From NCBI GenBank assembly GCA_003402735.1, contig QQNE01000038.1, forward strand, positions 1-36,790: a stretch of 36,790 bases of DNA, written 5' to 3'. Numbering within the stretch: the stretch's first letter is position 1; each line of letters opens with the position of its first letter. The notes under the pieces were generated by a model. It made no database searches, was not told the DNA's origin, and saw only the letters and a program-made list of their open reading frames with translations. This stretch comes from Verrucomicrobiota bacterium. GTDB lineage: Bacteria; Verrucomicrobiota; Verrucomicrobiia; Verrucomicrobiales; DEV007. Below, piece after piece: positions 9,501 to 15,652 of the stretch. The translations under genes and the position numbers were made by a program.

Positions 9501-11892
9501 AGGGATCCACCGAGAAAGCGCCGACACGAGGCAACGACTGATTTCCGAAGACGATGGATGGAGGGGTGGGAGAAAAGGGCGGGATCGTCGGGTAGGAGGT
9601 GTCGTCGCTCAGAAAGGAAAGTTTCAGGGCGCTCAACGGGGCCGGACTGTCGAGTTGTTTCTCCCCGTTGATGGTCCGGCCGAGCAGATCTCCGTCGAGG
9701 GCCACCGAAGCGGCATTGATCGTGACCGTGCCTCCCGACGCCCCGTGGGAATAGCCAGGTTCCCAACGTTTCGTCAGGAGGGCCAACGGGCTTGAGAATC
9801 TTCTGGTGACGCCCCACTTGGTGCTCGTCTCGGAGGACTCTCCATTGTAGATCCCGTCGTAGACCCGATCTGGCGTGGCATTCTTGATGTCGAGGAGAGT
9901 GCCCCCGGACCTCAGCATGGTCGATTGGGTCACGCCGGGGCCGACGGAGACGACTCCGCCGGACACATTCACCTGGGACCCGGGCTGCATGACCACGGAA
10001 TCCCCGGCCACCAAGCTGACGTTGCCTCCGTCTGCGGTCAGTTCCGCCACGCTGCGCTGGATCAAGTTGAGGTAGCCTCGGACATCGCCCAATGGCGTGC
10101 CGACCCATTCAAACCCTTTGTAGGTTCCGTGTTCGCGGGAATCGACCGTGATCGGGACGCCGCGGAGGGCGCCGTTGCGCTGCAAGGGGGATCGGGCAAA
10201 TTCCGCTCCCCTCAGCTCGAGGTTCAGGAACATCCGGGAGACCGGAATCTCGGCGACAGTGCTTCCCGCGGTATCGATGAGGCTGCCGCGGTCCAGGTAG
10301 ATTTGGCCGCCGGATCGGACGAAAGTGGAGATCGGAACAGTACCGGCGAGCAGGTTGTAACTTCCCGCGTAGACCGAAATGTCTCCGCCGTTCGCCTGGA
10401 GCATGGAATGACTTCGGAGTTCAACGGTCTTTGCAGTGACGTTGATCGCCGAACGGAGGGCCAGTTGGGTGCCGATGACCGTCTCGTTGCTGTCGGTTTC
10501 GGGGAGGATGCGCGTGACGCTGTTCGCTCCAAAGGTCACCGAGCCGGTGGCGATCGGCAGAAAGGGACGACCGGTCGAGGGATTGGTCGGGTTGTAACCG
10601 GAGTTCGGGATGGAATTGTAGATGGCTTGGAGATCGATGCGACCGTTGTAGGATACGGAGGTGGAGCTATCGAGCGCGGCGAGTTGCTCGATCTGGCTGC
10701 CTGCGAGAGTGATGTTTCCCCGGGGGGCCTGAACGATGCCGGTCTGGGTGACCCGGCCGCCATAGCCAGTTCCGCCGACGGGGGCAATGGCACCCACAAA
10801 GACGTCCAAGCCGCGCAAGCTGGCATCTGCGGAGGGGTGGCCATCGATGCCGACCTGCAACCCCGCCGCGAGGATCGTTTGGCCGTCGGGCGTGAGGATG
10901 GTGCCTCCGTTGGTCACGTTGGCCCCAACCAGCATGACCTTGCCACCGGAGCGAGCCGCATCCGTCGGACTGGAGATGACTGCGCCCGGCTGCACGGTGA
11001 CATCGCCGTATCGGCCAGAGGCAACGAAGGGCTTGCCTGGGACGAACGGTGGAGTGCCCGATTTCCCTTGCGGAAGGTCAATGCCGCTGAAGAGGAATTG
11101 GGCATCGGGGTTGTTGAGCAAGCCCCGGCTGATCAGGTTGGTGTTCACTGGCAGGGAGGACGCGACGAAGGAAGGCATGCTGACTTGGCTGTTCGGGCCA
11201 AAGATGATGCCGTTCCGGTTGATCAGGTAGACCTGCCCATCCGCCCGGATCGATCCCAGAATCTGGCTGGGCACGCCCGAAGGATCGGTGATGTGGTTGA
11301 AGGCAACCCACTTTTTCACGTCCGCACCGCCGTCCCGCTGATCAAAGGTAACCTCCGTCTTGCGCCCCACGTTGAAGGTCTTCCAGCTCAACAGAGCGGT
11401 CTGGGCGGTTTGCCGGATCTTGACGTTGCTGCTTTCGCCAACCTTGCTCTCGCTGGGAAGGCTGGCCCCCGTCCAGGAGGCGGTTCCTCCGGCCACTCCA
11501 GGATCGACCTCCAACCCGCCCACGCCCAGTCCGTTCGGCACATTCGGCAGAGCGACATTGCCCGGCACGTTCGGGTTGATGCCGAGAGAGTCCTTGGCAT
11601 TTCTCAGGGCCGCTGCCCGGGCATCGATCTGAAGTCGCTGGGCGTCCTGCAAGGCTCGGGTGGTTCGCGCCAAGTTGTCGCGCGAGGTGGTTCGAGCCTG
11701 GGCCGCTGCCGCGGCAGCGCTCTGGCTGGCGTTGGACGAGCGCTGCCCGGAGGCGGCTGCGGGAGTGCCTCCCCGGAGAACATCTCCAGCCGAACCGGTG
11801 CCGCAGGCCAAAAGCAGAAGAGCCCAAATGAGCAGGCATCTCGCGAAGCCATCAGCAACGCGGGATGAGCTGGGCAAAGCAATGGCGATCAT
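577..11892 (-). CDS. Giant filamentous haemagglutinin-family exoprotein (TpsA type)
   Basis: This 3771-residue protein is a predicted secreted beta-helical adhesin of the two-partner secretion (type Vb) pathway. The N-terminus carries arginines, a hydrophobic core (about 19-30, LLIWALLLLAC) and then GTGSA, a signal peptide. The LLAC context also leaves a lipobox possible. Residues about 36-150 are an Ala/Gln-rich, probably helical spacer. The TPS/haemagglutination-activity domain spans about 150-330, with the hallmark segment VYLINRNGIIFGPNSQVSMP at 221-240 (family NPNGI motif, here NRNGI). More than 3000 residues of Gly/Ser/Asn/Thr-rich beta-helix-like sequence follow. Near the C-terminus, VDLIAPSGIIDAGDAGIRV resembles the DUF3739 end of this family, followed by an Ala/Ser-rich stretch and an acidic tail. 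The ATG at 11892 has no Shine-Dalgarno site; a start a few codons later is possible. No TpsB/FhaC-type transporter gene is in the window. Frame, length and motifs make the assignment firm; the ligand is unknown. Confidence 0.93.
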   Translation of the reverse strand: MIAIALPSSSRVADGFARCLLIWALLLLACGTGSAGDVLRGGTPAAASGQRSSNASQSAAAAAAQARTTSRDNLARTTRALQDAQRLQIDARAAALRNAKDSLGINPNVPGNVALPNVPNGLGVGGLEVDPGVAGGTASWTGASLPSESKVGESSNVKIRQTAQTALLSWKTFNVGRKTEVTFDQRDGGADVKKWVAFNHITDPSGVPSQILGSIRADGQVYLINRNGIIFGPNSQVSMPSFVASSLPVNTNLISRGLLNNPDAQFLFSGIDLPQGKSGTPPFVPGKPFVASGRYGDVTVQPGAVISSPTDAARSGGKVMLVGANVTNGGTILTPDGQTILAAGLQVGIDGHPSADASLRGLDVFVGAIAPVGGTGYGGRVTQTGIVQAPRGNITLAGSQIEQLAALDSSTSVSYNGRIDLQAIYNSIPNSGYNPTNPSTGRPFLPIATGSVTFGANSVTRILPETDSNETVIGTQLALRSAINVTAKTVELRSHSMLQANGGDISVYAGSYNLLAGTVPISTFVRSGGQIYLDRGSLIDTAGSTVAEIPVSRMFLNLELRGAEFARSPLQRNGALRGVPITVDSREHGTYKGFEWVGTPLGDVRGYLNLIQRSVAELTADGGNVSLVAGDSVVMQPGSQVNVSGGVVSVGPGVTQSTMLRSGGTLLDIKNATPDRVYDGIYNGESSETSTKWGVTRRFSSPLALLTKRWEPGYSHGASGGTVTINAASVALDGDLLGRTINGEKQLDSPAPLSALKLSFLSDDTSYPTIPPFSPTPPSIVFGNQSLPRVGAFSVDPSGNPLALPSARINSVSLSPSLLTPGKGGFGKLSINNPDGNIDVPKGVTLQTAPAGSLNFIGSNVKIDGNLSSPGGDIHLTANNLSTSFVNQQTVTPTGNPSPVPGRGEITIGSGSKISTAGLRVDQSPGATRFDLSIIAGGSIDLHGFNVTLATGSLLDASGGVKVENRTISYGDGGSIKIAAGTDTSFPSVLGGRLVLNGDLLALSGATGGSLSLTAPSFQIGGGASHPDEVRLSPDFFSKGGFADFALSATGIIVPPSVGAGGVEQYLPGVLISGNTRIRPVVEGLFARLNAPSADGSFTVGRIVRPEGLRTPASLKFEASGAVDPFLGLVVRGDIVLDQGASIQTDALGAVTFNAQTVTVLGSVLAPGGSISVDGAKSLPTASSPPGEARATVYLGPSARLSTAGKVVPLTGERGIRSGFVTAGGSIKIGGNIVAEQGAILNASGTSGTLDLPGGYSGLNETSTTGFEGESYTPTKIETSGGYITLTGGQMLYSDLTLLAKSGGRSANGGTLAVSSGRFISSAVFTSADINLQVKQSGASMDAAKGSRGIGLGLFDANGQSLPGVGTFVADQLQGSGIHSVTLGGNVQFNGDVTLSVPGQLTVASGGVLATNDTTLLRAAAVKLGLPIPRPFLTLDPIIPFIKNDNGLITQLFLAPTHGTGRLEIEAGLIETGNFVLQNIGSARFSAPRGDIRGAGNLLMAGDMVLEAGQIYPTTAGKFNIYAYNYTAGGTLNQGSITIQSGSARSLPWSAGGALSLQSSNIVQGGTLRAPMGSITLGWDGTGNAPVNPVAGSAIATPTTQQITLSSGSVTSVSGTDPLTGRQLVLPYGVSFDGLSWIDPAGNDITVGGAPSKTVRLSGQTIDAQAGSTLDLRGGGDFFAYRWVQGNGGPEDILGDASAFAVIPGYDFNYAPFAPFNNRPTAINLQGAPGYVNDSLRPGDQVTIGSGSGLPAGTYTLLPARYALLDGAFLLTPQSGAPTGTLRQPDGAVLVNGYRSNNLDPSRAGVTQIQSFEVASNAVVNGRAEYQLFMANSYLRDAAISRDLPAPRLPLDAGSLGFSSTASLQLQSQILGTGTRRGRGSFVDISSPINILVNADGSGGGPGVLALSSRVLNRIGAESLLIGGFRTTGSSFQSVTATSNAITVDNQGAPLVGSDLILTAKQTLTVAANAEILGQGQTSLDSISLGTADVIGSGDGALIRVSGGGSAPVTRVGVSSSNLPTLTLGNSAHLEGRSLTLDSTSATSLSPAASILAEIVALNSGQISLLLDSAGGINPTTGLILPRSALQTLEDSASSISLLSYNTIDIYGNGTFGGGNLQSLSLQANAIRGFNTASGVVRLVADTVSLGNASGREISALPGSSLNGQLVIDAEEAVFQSNKFRTERFASVEVAARTRILNSGSGSFAVSGSLTLNAPLITSTGAASHSISSVGGLSILNTSATAAGNVGGLGAALSLTGKSVTVDTDIVMPSGKLSILATGGDVILGSSAPTNINLSGRALTFLDETRYTSGGSLNIGSETNSVTIANRTTINLSATGLADAGFLNVRTPKGLFAMNGTLVGSAAVGRTSGSFSLDASQVSGNDLASIDALLNIGSFNQLRDYRIRSGNLAISGVATARTYRVGVDSGSLTVSGQINASGQTGGSIDLAANGNLSLQTGAVLDASAQTFDSAGKGGSVSLAAGTSRNGVVSPTAELNLAAGRIELGVASQTASSAANGQFTGTLNLRAPQDQTTYTTIQAKAIGTTIQGASAIQVEAFRLYDQSASGLLNNSLRDQIRSDAQTLFGSAGSVTASYNAMLSKLDPSKQMNLILIPGAEIINASGSLTMGSASSPASEDWNLASFRFGPLSAAGALSIRASQNITFFNALSDGFTVNTSAGSPNNTLWMAPLSPLNPNLPANRQSWSYRITAGADLSSANFRSVLPGNGNGAIGQDSGFFEVGKDAGAASVTGATNALTSSLAPTYFQVVRTGSGDIDINAARTVRLLNPFASIYTAGTQVATPTKIYAANDFVTPILNSNLGQGALGRLQQAYGAYYSMAGGNLNISAGDNLERKTRNNSGLIDDSSRQLPNNWLYRRGYVSDSGNFASLSLGSLNDPGASTSWWIDFSNFFQTSGALGGGHVSLTAGNDIRNFDAVVPTNARAPRGNAASAQIQELGGGDLTVRAGRNLDGGIYYAERGTGRIAAGSQITTNGTRSPSPGLLQSLNNPASATLEASTWLPTTLFLGKSSFDVSAASDILMGPMSNPFLLPQGQNNGFWYKTYFSTFNENTSVRITSLSGNVTLRNEATLADRTAPADILQTWMERQNLFTTGTGAAAYRQPWLRLAESSIQPFLSVSGLRPPNLEVTSLAGSLNLIGSMSLFPSATGQLEMIAGGGSINGLQPSGRSNFITPGQTTQTWRTATINISDADPATFRTPTTPFAYVSKVGNARVSDNNDTRESFLESIDGALLDSGSITGIYGVTQTKLALHAPGILHRNDLDPVRVYALGGNLSGFNLFSPKASRIHASNDITDISFYLQNNRPSDLTVVSAGRDIVPYNAASPLRKAANAISNLPASNSGPLAGDIHIGGPGMLQILAGRNLDLGTGTTNTDGTGSGVVTLGNIRNLSLPFAGADLFAGAGLGTATSLLNSRLRVQTFIDQFILSPEGSAYLKELGVTNFSTLDSEQKARVALEVFYLVLRDAGRSYNDPDSPGFGTYTSGFAAISALFGPVTGRGDISAQTRNFRTRTGGDIDLFAPNGGLTLANTLLANAAVPPGIVTEAGGKVSIFTNQSVDIGVGRIFTLRGGDLLIWSSKGDIAAGAASKTVASAPPTRVVLDPQSGAVETDLAGLSTGGGIGVLAAVANVAPGNVDLIAPSGIIDAGDAGIRVTGNINLAATAVVNAGNISVGGSSSGVPAAPVVAAPSLGGLSGASSAAAASTNAAATSSDAARKEAAGGSQPIETVSIFTVEVLGYGGGGDDSSPDDEEAKNRRG

Positions 11893-12125
11893 AAAATTTT
11901 AAGCGGGAAGGGACTTGTATCGACCCTAGGTGGAAACTTTTTTGAATCAAGCACAGCTTGGAAAGGCACGGGCGTGGATGTTGGAACGTTTTTTTAACAG
12001 ATTTTTGCTTGCGCTGAATCCGGGTTTTCGTTGGGGGGATTTCTGAAATGTGGCGAAACCGTGACATTGGCAGGCACTTCCGTTGTTGACGGATTCAGCT
12101 TCCCTGTCTCTCTCTTCCCACGCTT
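11893..12125. other. Divergent intergenic region between adhesin and lipoprotein genes
   Basis: This 233-bp gap lies between two divergent starts and must hold promoters for both. It is more AT-rich than its surroundings, especially next to the adhesin start (AAAATTTT just upstream of the ATG). Two similar runs, AAAAAACGTTCC and AAAAAAGTTTCC, occur about 50 bp apart on the minus strand. A TTGACG near 12085 resembles a -35 box, but no convincing -10 box follows it. I could not settle either promoter. Confidence 0.4.
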
Positions 12126-12803
12126 ATGGAACACCGTCGTATCAAAACAATTCTCGGGCTGATCGGGCTAGTCGTTTGCGCCGGGTGTGACCAACGAAAG
12201 CCGGAGGACCCAGCCAAAGCGTCGACCTCGCTGCCCGCCTCTCCCGGTGGCAGTGCGTTGTCCAAGCCCGCGTTGTCCAGTTCTCTCGGTTCCTCCACTC
12301 CGAACAAGCCCAGCGCAGACCCGGCGTCTCCTCCGACTCCTTCCGCACCTTCCCCGGAAGAGACTGCCAAGCTTGTGGCGGCCTTGCAGGAGATCGACAG
12401 CAGCCTTCGCGACAAGCAACTTCCTCCAGCGGAGGCGGGCCTCAAAATGGCGAAACTGGCCGCAGATCCAAACGTGCCGTTGGCGGCCCGGACGGACGCT
12501 TTGCAGCACGCCATGAATCTGTTGTCGGACCAGGGATTTGCCTCCCTCGACGGCATGCTGAAAGATCAGAAGACCCCGGTTCCTCTGCTCGACATGGTCT
12601 TTGTCGAGGTGCACAACCGCCCTGCGACTACGCAGTTGCCAGTTGCGCTGAGCCTTCTTCACAGCGCGAATCCGGAGGTGGCGAGCCGCGCCCGCAATTT
12701 GCTGGCGTTCCATCTGAATCGCGATTACGGCGACGATTTCAGCGCTTGGGATCGACCCGTTGCCGAGGAATTGGCAAAGCTTGGTCAGTCGACCAACCAA
12801 TGA
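12126..12803 (+). CDS. Predicted lipoprotein of unknown function
   Basis: The 225-residue product starts with a short basic segment and a hydrophobic stretch ending in VVCAGC (C21), a lipoprotein signal sequence. A Pro/Ser-rich linker (about 22-80) follows, and then a largely helical domain (about 80-225). That domain contains phrases such as ADPNVPLAARTDALQHAMNL and LLHSANPEVASRARNLLAFH, which resemble alpha-helical HEAT-like or TPR-like packing. I do not recognise a named family. It is divergent from the adhesin gene, so there is no operon link. Lipid anchoring is likely; a function cannot be given. Confidence 0.75.
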   Translation: MEHRRIKTILGLIGLVVCAGCDQRKPEDPAKASTSLPASPGGSALSKPALSSSLGSSTPNKPSADPASPPTPSAPSPEETAKLVAALQEIDSSLRDKQLPPAEAGLKMAKLAADPNVPLAARTDALQHAMNLLSDQGFASLDGMLKDQKTPVPLLDMVFVEVHNRPATTQLPVALSLLHSANPEVASRARNLLAFHLNRDYGDDFSAWDRPVAEELAKLGQSTNQ

Positions 12804-12839
12804 GGGACCGGCTCAGTCGGAAATCGCCACGCTGATCCC

Positions 12840-13061
12840 ATGAAGCGGATTCTTGGGTGTATCTTCTAGGGGCTGAGCATTTCGCTGGCAGCCCTCCACG
12901 CGGATGAGATCATTCTTGCCGGCGGGGACGAGATGTCTAAGAAAACCATCAAGCAGGTTGACGATGGATGGGCTTCTTCGCGTGGCGGAATTCCCCAGAA
13001 TTCCGAATCGATGAATCGTCGAACGGACGGCGTGGGCGCGTCCGATACGAGAAAACCGTGA
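12840..13061 (+). pseudogene. Remnant of a secreted-protein gene with an internal amber codon
   Basis: Reading from the ATG at 12840 gives MKRILGCIF, then TAG at 12867-12869, then GLSISLAALHADEIILAGG and onwards to a TGA at 13059-13061. Ignoring the TAG, the first 22 residues are a typical signal peptide ending in ALHA, followed by a plausible mature start DEIILAGGDE. After about codon 40 the sequence loses the look of a real domain. The simplest reading is a secreted-protein gene killed by a nonsense mutation and then truncated. The mature start vaguely recalls secreted proteins beginning with a (D)E-I-(I/V)-x-x-G-(G/W)-D-E strand, but no family can be asserted. A sequencing error is also possible. 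Confidence 0.45.
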
Positions 13062-13071
13062 TCCCGCAGCC

Positions 13072-13845
13072 TCAGCGTTTCGCTTTCTCCTTTGACCCGA
13101 GCATTCCCCTCACCCGCGCCTCCTCCTTTTCCAGGGCCGCGCCGGTCACGGGCATCGGAGCGAAGGCCGGGTCCGGAACGACACGTTCTGTCTCCGGAAT
13201 CCGGCGCCAGCGGAGATTGCGGAACCACACCTCCTGACCGTGGTCCTGCAGGGAAAGGTGCCCGCCCCGTCCCGTCAAATCTCCTCCCCGGATCGCGAGG
13301 AGATCGACATACCACTTCCACTTGGCGTCCGCAGAATCGAAAGAAAGGACCCGTTCCCCGTTGAGCCAGTGTTCGATGACCGTCCCCTGACAGATCACTC
13401 TCGCCGTGTTCCATTCCCCTACCGGTTTGGTTGCGTCCTTGGACGGGGCCATGCAGAAGAAGAGCGACGCCGCGGCCTGGCGGGCGTTTTCTCCGTAGGG
13501 ACTGCCTGTGTTGTCGAGGATCTGGTATTCGACCTGGCCGGGTCGGTAGTAGACTCCGGAATTGCAGCCCGGTGAGACCTTCCAATCGAAGCGCAGTTCG
13601 AAATCGTCTGGCACCAAGGCCGCCGTGTAGACCAGGGATCCCCCTTTCGACCTCCGGTGGAACGCGCCCTCCTCGATCACCCAGTTGCCCGGATGTTCCC
13701 AGCCCGTGAAGTCGGCGCCGTGATCGAGCCGGACGAACCCGGCCTTGCGCTCCGCCTCCTCCGTGTCCGGAATGCCCGTGACCTCCGCCGCTTGGAGGAA
13801 AACCGCCGGCAGCAAAGGGAGAAACGCGCACAAGAGGGCTTTCAT
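13072..13845 (-). CDS. Secreted DUF1080 protein (3-keto-disaccharide hydrolase family), 257 aa
   Basis: A signal peptide (MKALLCAFLPLLPAVFLQAA) precedes one DUF1080/PF06439 domain, a concanavalin-like beta-sandwich. Family hallmarks are GADFTGWEHPGNWVIEEGAF, SGVYYRPG followed by QVEYQILDN, the GEWNTARVICQG strand, and VWFRNLRWR near the end. Characterised family members act on 3-keto-glycosides, but many uncharacterised relatives exist, so the substrate is open. It is the last gene of the overlapping set: its ATG shares 4 bp (13842-13845) with the stop of the HpcH/HpaI aldolase gene, implying translational coupling. It ends in a short basic tail (SKEKAKR). The family assignment is secure; activity here is inferred. 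Confidence 0.88.
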   Translation of the reverse strand: MKALLCAFLPLLPAVFLQAAEVTGIPDTEEAERKAGFVRLDHGADFTGWEHPGNWVIEEGAFHRRSKGGSLVYTAALVPDDFELRFDWKVSPGCNSGVYYRPGQVEYQILDNTGSPYGENARQAAASLFFCMAPSKDATKPVGEWNTARVICQGTVIEHWLNGERVLSFDSADAKWKWYVDLLAIRGGDLTGRGGHLSLQDHGQEVWFRNLRWRRIPETERVVPDPAFAPMPVTGAALEKEEARVRGMLGSKEKAKR

Positions 13846-14561
13846 GGCTTTTCGGAAACCAGATGTTGGTAGGCTTTCCGAAGGATCGACAAATCCGAAT
13901 CCACCGCGATCCTGGTGAAGCCCCGGGACGCATGGGCCGCGAACTCGGCCGGGGCGCGCACGAGGATGCCGGCCTCTTTCCCGGTCGATTGCACCGCCTC
14001 GAGGACCTGGTCGAGGCAGGCTTCGTAGTCCGGCGATCCACCGGAAGGATTGTGCTCCAGATCGTGGCGGAGATCAGCCGGTCCGACAAACAGCACGTCG
14101 ACCCCCTCGACCGCGGCGATGTCCGCCGCCTGGCCGACGCCCGCGAGGCTCTCGATCTGGACCATGACCATCGGTTTGTCAGGGTGGGCCTCGAGACCGT
14201 AACCCGTGGCCCGCACCGTCCGCGAAAAGCCGCGTCGGCCCAGGGGCGCGTGGCAGGCGGCACGCACGATCGATTCAGCCTCCGCCACGGTTTCCACGCG
14301 GGGAACCATGATGCCGTCCGCTCCCCAGTCGAGGACGCGGGCGATCTGGTCTGGAGCCGGGGCCGCCACTCGGACGATGCCTTTGGTCGAGGTTCCCCGG
14401 ATGGCCCGGAGCTGGTCCGGCAGGCAAGCCTCGGCGGCACAACCGTGTTCGAGGTCGAAGAGGACCCAGTCGAAGCCGGAGAGGGCGGCGAGTTCGGCGA
14501 TGACGGGGGAGCCGATGGAGAGCCAGGTGCCGAGGGAGAGGGAAGGTTGACGGCGGTTCAT
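13842..14561 (-). CDS. HpcH/HpaI-family class II aldolase
   Basis: This is a 239-residue metal-dependent TIM-barrel aldolase of the HpcH/HpaI family, which reversibly joins pyruvate or a related 2-oxo acid to an aldehyde. Expected active-site elements are visible: FDLEHG (D36, E38, H39), the arginine in GIVRVAAP (R64), VPRVET (86-91), GRRGFS (108-113), metal ligand E137 in MVQIES and metal ligand D163 in VGPADL. The length is close to that of characterised members (about 250-265 residues). No signal peptide is seen, so it is cytoplasmic. It overlaps the upstream kinase gene and the downstream DUF1080 gene by 4 bp each. Natural substrates of this family range from hydroxy-keto-heptanedioate to 2-keto-3-deoxy sugar acids and cannot be read from the sequence. 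Confidence 0.87.
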   Translation of the reverse strand: MNRRQPSLSLGTWLSIGSPVIAELAALSGFDWVLFDLEHGCAAEACLPDQLRAIRGTSTKGIVRVAAPAPDQIARVLDWGADGIMVPRVETVAEAESIVRAACHAPLGRRGFSRTVRATGYGLEAHPDKPMVMVQIESLAGVGQAADIAAVEGVDVLFVGPADLRHDLEHNPSGGSPDYEACLDQVLEAVQSTGKEAGILVRAPAEFAAHASRGFTRIAVDSDLSILRKAYQHLVSEKP

Positions 14562-15652
14562 CGGTTCTCGAAAATTTCCAGGCCAGCTTCTTCCTTCAAT
14601 CCCCGCATTGCCAGCGCAATTCGCTCCTCTGTGAAGCGCCGCAGATCCGCGCCCGATCCGCCGTTGCCGATCAGGAAAAAGCCGGAATCCCGTTCGAAAT
14701 AGCCCGCCCCGACTCGGATCACCGCCTTGACGATCAGGTTGCGCAAGAGGTGCAGCCAGAAGCGGAGCGGCCAGTTTTCGGGGAGGGGACGGACTCCGGT
14801 GTAACCGTCAAAGGCGCGGCGGAGGAAGGCGGCGTCGTGAAAACAGGCGAGCAACGAGAGGTCGTCCATCGGATCGCCGGAGATGGCGTCGTCGAAGTCG
14901 ATGAAGGCCGCCACGGCGTCGGGCGGGCCCAGGATGTTCCAGAGGGCGAGGTCCTTGTGGACGAGCACGCCATGATCCAGTTCGAGCAGGTGGGCATGGG
15001 TTTCGATCAGCGAACGGATTTCATCGGTGCGCTCCGGGCTCAGGAAGGAGCGCGCCTCGAGAAACCCGAGGTGGTCGTCGAGCCGGAGCCGGAAATAATC
15101 TCCGTAGGCTTGGTGATACCCGGTGAGTCGTCCGCCTTGCCGCCAGATTCCCGGGTCGAACGGTCCAAATCCTTCGGGACGGATACCTTGCCAGCGCGCC
15201 ACGTTTTCTCCGATCGCAAAGGGGACCGCGTTCTCGTCGAGCAAACCGGCTTTCCACCAGTGATTGAGGTCCGGGTGGGGGATGCGTTCCAGGGCCTGCC
15301 AGGCGAAGGGGACTCGGGTGCGGCTGGCATCGCAACCGAGGACCCGCGGAACAGGCACGCCGACCCGCGCGACCTCTGCGAGGACGGCGGACTCGATCTC
15401 GAGGTGGGTGTCGCCCTCGGGACCGTTCTCGATCCGGAGGAAGATCGGCACGCCATCGATGTCCGCGGTCCAGGTGAGGTGGTTTCCCTGGCCCGGAGCG
15501 GGAGAGAGGGTGAGGCTTGCGGGCTGGAAACAATCGGTGAGGAGGGTGCGGACGGCTTCATCCGGGACTTGGTCGGGGCGCGAACCCGGTCCCGTGCCAT
15601 GAAAGGCCGCAGGGCGGTCGCATTTCCAGTAATGGATATCCCGGCGGTTCAT
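14558..15652 (-). CDS. Aminoglycoside phosphotransferase (APH)-like small-molecule kinase
   Basis: The real start is the ATG at 15652 (MNRRDIHYWK); the frame stays open upstream but that part is a shadow of the transporter gene. The 364-residue protein has the APH/choline-kinase fold: an N-lobe strand FLRIENGPEG (71-80), the hinge-like WQALERIPHPDLN (118-130), the catalytic loop HKDLALWN (H232, D234, N239) and the metal-binding IDFDDA (251-256), equivalent to the DFG region. APH_phosphotransferase (PF01636) is the expected match. Such enzymes phosphorylate hydroxyls of sugars, amino alcohols or antibiotics. The 4-bp overlaps with a transporter upstream and an aldolase downstream argue for a catabolic kinase rather than a resistance gene. 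No signal peptide is present. The substrate is unknown. Confidence 0.82.
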   Translation of the reverse strand: MNRRDIHYWKCDRPAAFHGTGPGSRPDQVPDEAVRTLLTDCFQPASLTLSPAPGQGNHLTWTADIDGVPIFLRIENGPEGDTHLEIESAVLAEVARVGVPVPRVLGCDASRTRVPFAWQALERIPHPDLNHWWKAGLLDENAVPFAIGENVARWQGIRPEGFGPFDPGIWRQGGRLTGYHQAYGDYFRLRLDDHLGFLEARSFLSPERTDEIRSLIETHAHLLELDHGVLVHKDLALWNILGPPDAVAAFIDFDDAISGDPMDDLSLLACFHDAAFLRRAFDGYTGVRPLPENWPLRFWLHLLRNLIVKAVIRVGAGYFERDSGFFLIGNGGSGADLRRFTEERIALAMRGLKEEAGLEIFENR

